Origin: Platynereis dumerilii
Taxonomy: Eukaryota > Annelida > Polychaeta > Phyllodocida > Nereididae
Length of the DNA: 64,000 bases
NCBI GenBank assembly: GCA_026936325.1
Contig: JAPTHN010000023.1
Span: 7,733,686-7,797,685, forward strand
Direction: 5' to 3'
In this document: piece after piece, positions 56,092-64,000 of the stretch
How the letters are laid out: the number at the start of each line of letters is the position of its first letter
How positions within the stretch are numbered: the first letter of the stretch is position 1
Program-made: the position numbers and the translations under genes
Notes under the pieces: model-generated
What the model saw: the letters and a program-made list of their open reading frames with translations, nothing else
Told to the model about the DNA's origin: nothing
Database searches by the model: none

Positions 56092-57850
56092 TAGTCCGGT
56101 TGCTGAGGCCCAAAAATGGACCCGAGCGGTAACCGGCTGGAATACATTCATTCCACAGCAGAATTTTCCGAATTTTTCAGAAATGGTATTTTTATTGTTC
56201 TATCTGGGGGCTATCTTGGTCAAAAAGGGTTACCATGGCAACCAAAATATAAAAAAATACTTAGATAATGAAATCTAGTAATTTCCATATCTCTGTGTCT
56301 TTTTATCCGATAGACAAAATTTTAGTGTCGATATATATGTTATCAAACATGCCCGTGTCATTGGTGCTATTGGGGTTAAGGTCAAAGGTCAACTTCATTT
56401 GCATATGGAATATTTTTTCATAAAATGTACCCATTAAAAGAAGATGGTTTGTCATAATTTATGTTTCACTTACTCAGACTTGGATATTATTGTGAAATCC
56501 AAACACAAATTTATTTCACCATCCATCCACAAAAATATTTGACCCAAATTGCGATGCTTGATTCAGTTATAATGCGAAGAATTTCCATAGAAACAGGAAA
56601 GTTGATCTACCTTGAAATATTGTGGTCATTGAAAAATTGACACGCATCTTTCATGCACCACGTATACATCACTTTAGTCCGTTTTTATACATACACAAAT
56701 GTAACTTTCCTCTGTAAGAATGTACCAATATGATGTAGAACTTGCATTTTTTCAAAATTACATAATGCTATCTGTTATGTTGCCATGGAAACAGTTTTAA
56801 TACGAAACAGAATTACAAAATATGTTCTTCTCAGCAAGTATATTCTCCGGAGTCCGGATGGTAAGCAGCCAGAAAAGATAGATTCTGATGCAAAATTTTC
56901 TGATTTTTTCAGAAATGGCTTTTTTAGTGTTCTATCTGAATGCTATATTGGTCAAAAATGGTTTCCATGGCAACCAAATTATAAATAGATGTTCAGTTGA
57001 TGAAATCTAGTAATTTCCATATCTCTGTGTCTTTTTATCCTACAGAATAAATTTAAGTGTCCATATATATGTTTCCAAACATGCCCGTGTCATTGGTACC
57101 ACTGGGGTTAAGGTCAAAGGTCAACTTCATTTGCATATGGAATGTTTTTTCATAAAATTTACCATTTAAAACACGAAAGTTTGTTATATTTTGTGTTTTA
57201 CCAAGCCAGATTTGGAAATCATAGTGAAATCCAAGCACCAATTTATTTCAGTTAGCATCCAAAATAAAAGAAGATACCCAAATCATGCAAATGGCGATGC
57301 TTAATAACACGAAAAATTGCCTTAGAAACAGGAAAGTTTGTCTACCTTGAGATTTCTGGGTCATTGCAAAATGGACACTCATCTTTCATGGACCACATTA
57401 ACATCACTTTAGTTCATTTTTATACATACATAAATGTAACTTCTCTTTGTAAGAATGTACCAACATTTCTTGTAGAACTTGCTATGTTTTTAATTTACGA
57501 AATGCTAGCTATTCTGTTGCCATGGAAATAGAATATGATAAAGAATTACAAAATACGTTATTCCCAGCATGTATCTTTTGACCTGGGGGTAAGCAGATGG
57601 AAAAGATTGATTTGAAGCAGAATTTGTCAGAAATGGCATTTTTATTGTTCTGTCTGAATGATAAATTGGTCAAAAATGGTTTCCATGGCAACCAAAATAA
57701 AAACAAGTACTTAGCTCAATGCAATCTAGTAATTTCTATATTCGAGTGTCTTTTTTCCAATAGGCAAGATTTTTGTGTCGATATATCAATATATATGTTA
57801 TCAAGCTTACCCTTTTGCCGTGGGTTACATGAAGGATGAAGGCCTATTGA
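56092..57850 (+). repeat. left arm: about 2.4 subrepeats of 718-732 bp
   Basis: The word CAGAAATGG recurs at 56179, 56911 and 57629, giving periods of 732 and 718 bp. Each subrepeat runs from a CAGAATTTT…TTTCAGAAATGG block through GGTTNCCATGGCAACC, AAGGTCAAAGGTCAACTTCA and GTTGCCATGGAAAC. The third subrepeat breaks off after about 215 bp. Confidence 0.88.
56228..57693 (+). promoter_or_regulatory. left-arm cluster: X-boxes, DR1 and octamer sites
   Basis: X-box-like sites: GGTTACCATGGCAACC 56228-56243, GTTGCCATGGAAAC 56779-56792, GGTTTCCATGGCAACC 56960-56975 and 57678-57693. Perfect DR1 AGGTCAAAGGTCA at 56379-56391 and 57111-57123, each followed 5 bp later by the POU octamer ATTTGCAT (56397-56404, 57129-57136). 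These are known binding words for RFX factors, HNF4/RXR-class nuclear receptors and Oct factors. Function here is inference. Confidence 0.6.
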
Positions 57851-58170
57851 AGGGGTCCTGAGTTTGTAGGACAAAGTTTGTCCTGTCCAAAATACATTAC
57901 TCAGGCCTGGTTTCACCTAGATGGGAGGCTGGATTTGCCTGATCCAGTCAATCGGCTTGTCATGTTTCCATTAGAGCATGTCCTATTTGACCATGGCTGA
58001 TGGGTCAACCAAGGATGGTTTTGACAATGTGTGCACATGCTGACATGTTTCTCACTATGATTGCTGCTGGATTAATGATCAAGCTTTCTTAAAGAATATT
58101 TTATTTGCCATGTTTTCCTGGGACTAGGGTACTGGGCAGAATCGTAATATAGTTTCCTGTCGCCGGGTTC
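57851..58170. other. inner arm remainder, no gene
   Basis: Weak inverted similarity to about 61500-61790. No open frame recognised. Confidence 0.35.
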
Positions 58171-58178
58171 CATGGTGG

Positions 58179-58757
58179 GTGGGGAGCTTGGAGGACGAAA
58201 TAGAAAAAAGGCATTTTCTTTGCAAAAGTTGCAAGAATCTCAAGGGAAATGACAGCAGTCATCATCAGATGACTACATCAACCTGGCCAGCTCAATGGCA
58301 ACAAGGCAATCAGAATAATTTATCCAGATCAATATTTTGTTATAAAACCGACAAGAAATCCTCCTTCTAAGAACAACAAACTAATACTCGATATGATAAA
58401 GAAACTCGAAGAAATGAGCCAACAACAAGATGGAACCATCCTTGTCAAGACAAGGAATGTAAGAAAAAAAGAAAAGTTCTTTAGCTAAAAAATACTGCAG
58501 AAACCAGTGTATCTGTTGAGCCTCAACACTCACCAAACATTGGAACAGTGAACAACCCCGATATCTCTTATCCTAGATGCTGCTATAAATGTCAGCATTT
58601 CAGACACATAGTAAATGGTGTTCATGACAAGATGACTAGACAGACATTAGTGGGCGCTGCGGCTCCCAAGACCACACACAATCAAGAGAACAGCCCCTCC
58701 TATTATGTAAATTATTATGATGCTCATCAATCATATGGAAGAACTCGTAAGCAATGA
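58179..58757 (+). pseudogene. LINE ORF1 / gag-like fragment with zinc-knuckle remnant
   Basis: One frame reads MIKKLEEMSQQQDGTILVKT, continuing RNVRKKEKFFS, then a stop. It reopens at 58548 with RCCYKCQHFRH, resembling the CX2CX4H start of the zinc knuckle in ORF1 proteins of CR1/Jockey-type LINEs (CYKCQRFGH…C); the final Cys is not in place. The preceding NLSRSIFCYKTD segment in another frame fits the usual block before it. This is old debris captured in the middle of the element. Endonuclease and RT were not found nearby. Confidence 0.5.
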
Positions 58758-58759
58758 AT

Positions 58760-59105
58760 TAAGGAAAAATAAACTCTGACACTGCAGGCAGCTTCAGCCG
58801 TATCCTTCCCAGAGTCAAGTAGACTCGGGGACCAGAACTCTTGCGTTGACAGTACTGTTTTGCTGTGGCAGGATGCCCATGACCTCAGCCTCATGTTCCA
58901 TCAAAAAGAAGGATCCAACTGGAGCAACACAACATCAACAGATCCCATTGTCACAAGAAGGCTCAGAAAATGACAGTAGGAGATCCCAAAACCCTCCAGA
59001 TACCCTCTGCAGACACTCTCTCCACAGCAGCCTTTTAATAACCATAACCTTGAAGATCAGGTATCATAAGATTATACCAGTTTTATGTGGGGAGAGTTAG
59101 GGAAG
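58760..59105. other. no recognised feature
   Basis: Possibly further decayed ORF1 sequence. The 84-codon plus frame at 58846-59100 shows no domain that I recognise. Confidence 0.3.
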
Positions 59106-59109
59106 TTCT

Positions 59110-59470
59110 CCTTCCACTGACATGATGGTTCATATCCTACCAACTCACCTGGCTCCCATCTCCAATTCTCCATGTCAAAATATGTACATGGCTATATAGT
59201 TGGAAATGCAGCCATCTAAGCCACTTCTGAGTGCTCATGAGGGTTTATTGACAAGATGGGAGTCCTCGACATGTTGCATGTGAAGGATCTTTAACTTGCC
59301 CAGTACAGATAGAGATGAAGGATCTGCCAATTTAACATCCAAATGACATACATCTGGGATTTTGCTGGTGAAGGTCTACTGAATATATTTAGATTTTCCT
59401 CACATTGTTCGAACCCATCAGATCAGACCTGGACCATGACCGCTAAGCCACACAGCTGCCAAAGGAGCTA
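59110..59470 (-). mobile_element. tRNA-derived SINE (family 2), diverged
   Basis: On the minus strand, GTGTGGCTTAGCGGTCATGG is an A-box region and GATGGGTTCGAACAATG a B-box region. AAAATCCCAGATGTATGTCA, TTTGGATGTTAAATTGGCAG and AAGTTAAAGATCCTTCACAT then follow the body domain of the copy at 31068-31396. It is more decayed than that copy, so it is probably older than the recent mobilisation of its host element. Confidence 0.8.
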
Positions 59471-59811
59471 AAAGGGCATAATCTGTAAATTATTTTTCTA
59501 CTTTTCTGTTATTTAATACTGAAAGAACACTAATAAAAGAGATTTGCTTTGCTACAGATATCTATAGACCAAAATATTAAAGTGTGAGACGAGTTGCAAG
59601 TTATTTTGTTTGCCATGCCATGCATGAGTTACAAACAGATAAAAATATTTTTGCCAAAATTGTAATTGCCATGCATAACCAGAATATCCTCATGACAGCC
59701 TGTAACCTTGTTACAATAATGCCCGTATCAGTGTAAGCTCCTAGTTGCACATCTTTTGTGACACTTAGATTCAGTTTTTATGCAACTGGTTTATGCCTTT
59801 TTTATGCAACT
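59471..59811. other. no recognised feature
   Basis: AT-rich spacer between the SINE and the inner inverted repeat. Confidence 0.35.
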
Positions 59812-60627
59812 GGGTGAAAATATCAGTTATGCTGCCAGCTGGGTTGCCAGCCAGCCCAAGTGCCAGTCAGCACCTCCCAGCCAGCTGATACGAAAATTGT
59901 TCAGCTGGCCGTCTCAACGGCTTTCTGGTTACCCGGTTGCATATTTCATCAGTTGACAAACTGATCATGCCAAAAATCATATATATTTATTGTCACATTT
60001 GACACATTCAGGAGTGCTACTGAGCGCACTTTCCAGCGCTTGAATGTGCGTTCCAGCGCATCTTTCTACTGGGTAAGCTATCCCTCGCACCTGTGAAGGT
60101 GCTATCCAGCGCATCCTTGGCCATGCTATCCCTCGCACTCTTGAGGGTGACATCTATGACCTCGAGTGGTTATGCAATCCAGGACACTCTTGGGGGTGCC
60201 ACTCTTGATACTGCGAGTGAGCGCATCTTATAATGCTACTGGGGCTGCTATTGCTGACAGCCTATAATAAACAGACAACATGTTAGGAGTGCCATCCAGC
60301 GCACCCTTGAGAGTGTAATCCAGCGCACCTTTGACTAGGTGCAAGTTTGTATTAGTTTACAAGTTACAAGTTTATTCAGCAATAGCATGTCAGTACCACA
60401 CTGTTATTTGCAGCTATGTTACAACAAAATAATATATAAATGGTACAGAAATAAGACAGACAACGGATAGATATCTGATAGATATCTGATAGATGTCCGA
60501 TAGACATCTGATAGACATCCGATAGATGTCTGATAGACATCTGATAGATATCTGATAGATGTCTGATAGATATCTGATAGATAGACAGATAGACAGATAG
60601 ACAGATAGACAGATAGATAGATAGATG

Positions 60628-60693
<66 letters not shown>

Positions 60694-60698
60694 TAGAC

Positions 60699-60749
<51 letters not shown>

Positions 60750-60750
60750 C

Positions 60751-60797
<47 letters not shown>

Positions 60798-61402
60798 CAG
60801 ATTTTGTAGCATTTCTTGTGACAGCATAAAATCATGCTGTGACTATTAAGGGTTAAATAGGCTATATATATATAAATGATATAGCAGTAAAGTTATTCTG
60901 AATAATATGTCTGCTTGGAATAACTTATTTCAACTTATTTCAACTGATCAGGCCTAGAAAATCACAAGAAATTCTCATTTTCAATTGAGCTGGATGACAC
61001 GATCAGTAGTGCGCTGGATGACACCTTCAAGAGTGTGCTGGATGACACATTGCAGCTCCGTGAATATGTGCTCAGTAGCAATTCTGAGCAGGCAATAGTT
61101 GACGCGTGGGAGCATCAAGGTGCGCTGGATAGCATAGCCACGCATGCTATTAGATGCGCTGGATAGCATAGTCCAGCTTCACGCGTGCGAGTGAAGACAC
61201 ATCCACGCGCGTGGCTGTACAATATCTAGCAGGCCCACGCTTCCAACGCGCGTGGAGGTGCAATCTGTGGTCGCGTGGGGGTGTTCCCACTCGCAATAAA
61301 TATACCTCCAAAAATTGACTCCCAGTTGACAACTTTGCCAGCTGGAAAAATCTCAGCTGACAGTGTGCCAACCAGCCGGGCGCCTGCTTCATAACAGATA
61401 TT
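59812..61402. mobile_element. inner inverted-repeat element around a microsatellite
   Basis: The left end AAAATATCAGTTATGCTGCC, followed by an AGCTGG/GCCAGC-rich block, is inverted at the right (AGCCGGGCGCCTGCTTCATA, ACAGATATTTGGC). Next inwards on each side are repeated CCAGCGCA words (60000-60340) and their complement TGCGCTGGAT (60990-61170). The centre is a GATA/GACA tract. It may be a separate foldback element nested in the larger one, or part of its structure. The target duplication is not clear. Confidence 0.65.
60460..60800. repeat. GATA/GACA microsatellite
   Basis: Pure and mixed GATA and GACA tetramers from about 60590, with a leading part of GATAGATATCT/GATAGATGTCT 11-13-mers. The open minus frames of Ser-Ile-Tyr-Leu repeats are its translation. 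Length is likely to be unstable. Confidence 0.95.
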
Positions 61403-61864
61403 TGGCATAACAGATCATGGGGTGCCCCTGTCCTTACAGATTAGGGGCCTATGATAGAGGCTACTTTAGATAATTTCAACATCATTTGAACAAAATTAGT
61501 CTTTGGGGTTGACCAGGATGGTCTCAGAAGAAAATTCTGCTAATTCATTAGCCCCTATGACAGTACCCTTGTTTTCTCTGGCATTTTGTGTTTTTCCTGG
61601 TTATGTAATTGAAAGGCCTGACGAAATGTACATAGAAAGTTGAGACCCTGATACACCTCCATGCCAAGTTGGTTAGTGATAACAACAACAGTTATCTTTA
61701 AATTGCCTATGAAAGATGAAGCTAAACACTAACAGAGTCCTACTCAGGCTAGGACCCTCAATAGTTTCACAGCACAGTGAGGACAGTAGCTCGAGACCTC
61801 CAGGCCTGAAGACATTGGAGTCCTCAGTACATGTATGTGGTAATTTCCCAGACTGATAAACTTA
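61403..61864. other. inner right flank, no gene
   Basis: Carries partial inverted similarity to 57846-58030 (GAGTCCTACTCAGGCTAGGA block). No open frame recognised. Confidence 0.35.
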
Positions 61865-63444
61865 TGTTGCAATTAGTCATGTTTTTGTTGCCAGGGCAAC
61901 CAATTTTGACCAAGTTTGAGCAAAAAAAAAAAACAAGTCACAAAATTCTGTTTCAGAATCAACCTAATCTAGCGTCTTACCACCCAGATTAAATATTACG
62001 CTGGTAAGAACAAATTTGGTGATTCTGTTATTTAGCAAAACTGTTTCCATGGCAACAGAATAGATGACATTATGTAATCTTAAATAAAAGACAAGTTCTA
62101 CATAATATACATTCTTATGAAGATATGTCACATTTTAATATGTTTAAGAACTGAAGTTAAGTATATGTGGTGCACCAAAGCTGCAATGAATCGCACGGCG
62201 AATCAACTGTCCTGTTTCTATGGCAATGTCTTTCATGATAACAAAATTGAGCATCACAGTTTTGGTCCTTTCTTCTTGTAGATGGATGCTGAAATAAATT
62301 AGTGCTTGGATTTCACTATGATTTCCAAGTCTGGCTTGGTGAAACTCAAAATATGACAAACTTTCATGTTTTAAATGGTAAATTTTATGAAAAAACATTC
62401 CATATGCAAATGAAGTTGACCTTTGACCTTAACCCCAGTGGTATCAATGACATGGGCATGTTTGGAAACATATATATGGACACTTAAATTTATTCTATAG
62501 GATAAAACGCCACTGAGATATGGAAATTACTTGATTTAATAAAATAAACATTTATTTATAATTTGGTTGCCATGGAAACCATATTTGACCTATATAGCAT
62601 TAAGATAGAACACTAGAAATGCTATTTCTGAAAAAATCAGAAAATTCTGCTTCAGAATCTATCTTTTCTGGCTGCTTATCACCAAGATCAAATACACATG
62701 CCTGGAAGATCATATTTTGTGATTCTGTTTCATTTTCAAACTGTTTCCATGGCAACATAATAGATAGCATCATGTAAATTGTTAAAAAAAGCAAGTTCTA
62801 CAACATATTGGTACATTCTTACAAAGGAAAGTTACATTTGTGTACGTATAAAATGGAACTAAAGTGATGTATACGTGGTGCATGAAAGATGAGTGTCAAT
62901 TTTTCAATGACCGAGAAATTGCAAGGTAGATCAACTTTCCTGTTTCTATGGAAATTTTTCGCATTATAACTGAATCAAATATCGCAATTTGGGTCAAATC
63001 TCTTTGTGGATGGATGCTGAAATAAATTTGTGTTTGGAATTCACAATAATATCCCAGTTTGAGTTAGTGAAACATAAAATATAACAAACCACCTTCTTTT
63101 AATCGGTACGTTTTATGTAGAAACATTCCATATGCAAATGAAGTTGACCTTTGACCTTAACCCCAATAGCACCAATGACACGGGCATGTTTGATAACATA
63201 TATATCGACACAAAAATTTTGTCTATTGGATAAAAAGACACAGAGATATGGAAATTACTAGATTTCATTATCTCAGTATTTTTTTATATTTTGGTTGCCA
63301 TGGTAACCATTTTTAACCAAGATAGCCCCCAGATAGAACAATAAAAATACCATTTCTGAAAAATTCAGAAAATTCTGCTTTGGAATGAATGTATTCCAGC
63401 CGGTTACCGCTCGGGTTCATTTTTGGGCCTCAGCAACCGGACTA
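61865..63444 (-). repeat. right arm: inverted copies of the subrepeats
   Basis: Reverse-complement counterparts of the left-arm subrepeats, with CCATTTCTG/CTATTTCTG words near 62621 and 63350 (about 729 bp apart). The outermost subrepeats of the two arms match each other better than they match the inner ones. Confidence 0.88.
61887..63308 (-). promoter_or_regulatory. right-arm cluster: X-boxes, DR1 and octamer sites
   Basis: Mirror set: GTTGCCAGGGCAAC 61887-61900, GTTTCCATGGCAAC 62043-62056, GGTTGCCATGGAAACC 62565-62580, GTTTCCATGGCAAC 62743-62756 and GGTTGCCATGGTAACC 63293-63308. DR1 TGACCTTTGACCT at 62417-62429 and 63145-63157, with octamer ATGCAAAT at 62404-62411 and 63132-63139. Confidence 0.6.
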
Positions 63445-64000
63445 ATATCCCAATAGCTTAACATTGCCCAACGCCATTTTCATCATATCCGGGTGGGCCT
63501 TGCCGCTTTCGCCAGGGTTTTCAGTTCGGCCAGTCAGCATCTGCCTTCGGTGCCAAAGACACTATCGGCAATCGAGGACAAACGGCCAGCCAGGGCAGAT
63601 TCGGCAACACCAATCGTGTGCTGCCACCACTGCCTTTACAGCAGACCAACAGCCAGGGAGAGTGCAATATTATTTGAAGAACTGCTGAAAACTATACTGA
63701 TTTACGAGCAGTTCAGAAAATTTTGGCCAGAGTGGTAAATTTACCATGCACGAGCCTCAGTGCAATAGATAGAACCAGCTTGATCAGTTGTGTCAGACTG
63801 AGCAACTTCAATCAAAACAGGAATTAGGGATTTTGGATTTATGAAGCAGCAAAGCAAGATCTTTTGTCTAACATATGAACGCTTACCTGAAACAAATCAG
63901 ATTGCACAAATAATGAGGATATACACTTTTGGTTTATTTTACACCTTTGTAGGGGTTGTTTAATTAGGAAAGGGAAGTAATTGGGTAAAATTACACTCAC
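63445..64000. repeat. composite unit 5, right part (resumes after the insertion)
   Basis: Starting at the ATA duplication, matches 50476-51030 almost base for base, including the MITE right half (to about 63645) and the R segment to the window end. It continues beyond the window. Confidence 0.92.

Larger units (their letters stand above)
56092..63444. mobile_element. 7.35-kb nested inverted-repeat (foldback-like) element
   Basis: The left end TAGTCCGGTTGCTGAGGCCC is matched inverted at the right end GGGCCTCAGCAACCGGACTA. ATA flanks both sides (56089-56091, 63445-63447); TA or ATAT readings cannot be excluded. The empty site is intact at 50471-50490. Arms run about 1.75 kb on the left (to about 57850) and 1.6 kb on the right (from about 61865). 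Weaker inverted similarity runs further in (CTATTGAAGGGGTCCTGAG at 57846 against its counterpart near 61770). Each arm is built of about 725-bp subrepeats. The 4-kb middle has no transposase that I can read. The superfamily is undetermined. Confidence 0.92.

Noticed and set aside
60414-60835. Ser-Ile-Tyr-Leu repeat proteins of 137-138 codons
   Set aside because: Direct translation of the GATA microsatellite in two minus frames.
56092-63444. Polinton or other large capsid-bearing element
   Set aside because: The long inverted arms suggested it, but there is no polymerase, integrase or capsid-like frame, and the flanking duplication is too short (about 3 bp).

Overview
The window looks like a repeat-dense piece of an invertebrate metazoan nuclear genome, probably a marine animal. 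It is AT-rich with GC-rich islands and has intron-like spacing. It holds several clades of APE-type LINEs, a Penelope-like fragment, two tRNA-related SINE families, hAT and mariner MITEs, and degenerate minisatellites. I cannot fix the phylum from sequence alone. No bacterial-type gene organisation, rRNA or functional tRNA gene was seen, and no LTR or other capsid-bearing element was recognised. Nearly every long open frame is either retrotransposon reverse transcriptase/endonuclease or a by-product of tandem repeats.

Layout, left part (1-17.9 kb). 1-2.08 kb is AT-rich, apparently low-copy DNA with several X-box-like palindromes. 2080-4138 is a terminal-inverted-repeat element whose interior is built from the self-complementary word CTGCAGAATTCTGCAG. 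From 4.3 to 15.0 kb, two minisatellites (about 90 bp and about 98 bp periods) have been split by DNA transposons with readable target-site duplications: two hAT elements (5396-7235, 7318-7486), a Chapaev-like element (7693-11506) that carries a 5'-truncated CR1/L2-group LINE (7915-10303), a 390-bp foldback-like MITE (12091-12480), and an unclassified TIR element (13527-14443). 15.4-16.7 kb on the minus strand contains the only candidate host exons.

Right part (17.9-64 kb). From about 25 kb this is a tandem series of five related composite units, with a partial earlier relative at 17.9-23.7 kb. Each unit follows the same order: GC-rich tract, tRNA-like SINE, MITE-like element, AT-rich 'R' segment with a hAT MITE, 3' fragment of one LINE (plus strand), then a second LINE (minus strand). 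Units differ by later insertions: LINEs at 25.5-27.6, 35.4-38.1 and 41.5-42.6 kb, hAT elements at 33.2-34.0 and 49.0 kb, and a mariner MITE at 52.3 kb. The last duplication is very recent: 47361-51030 recurs almost identically at 52966-56091 plus 63445-64000. The second copy alone is split by a 7.35-kb nested inverted-repeat element (56092-63444).

That 7.35-kb element is the most striking object here. Each arm is made of about 725-bp subrepeats, and each subrepeat carries palindromic X-box (RFX-type) sites plus a perfect DR1 nuclear-receptor site next to an octamer ATTTGCAT. Its middle holds LINE ORF1-like debris, a SINE and a second, inner inverted repeat around a GATA/GACA microsatellite.

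All calls are by eye from sequence and family knowledge. No searches were run, so family names are tentative where marked.
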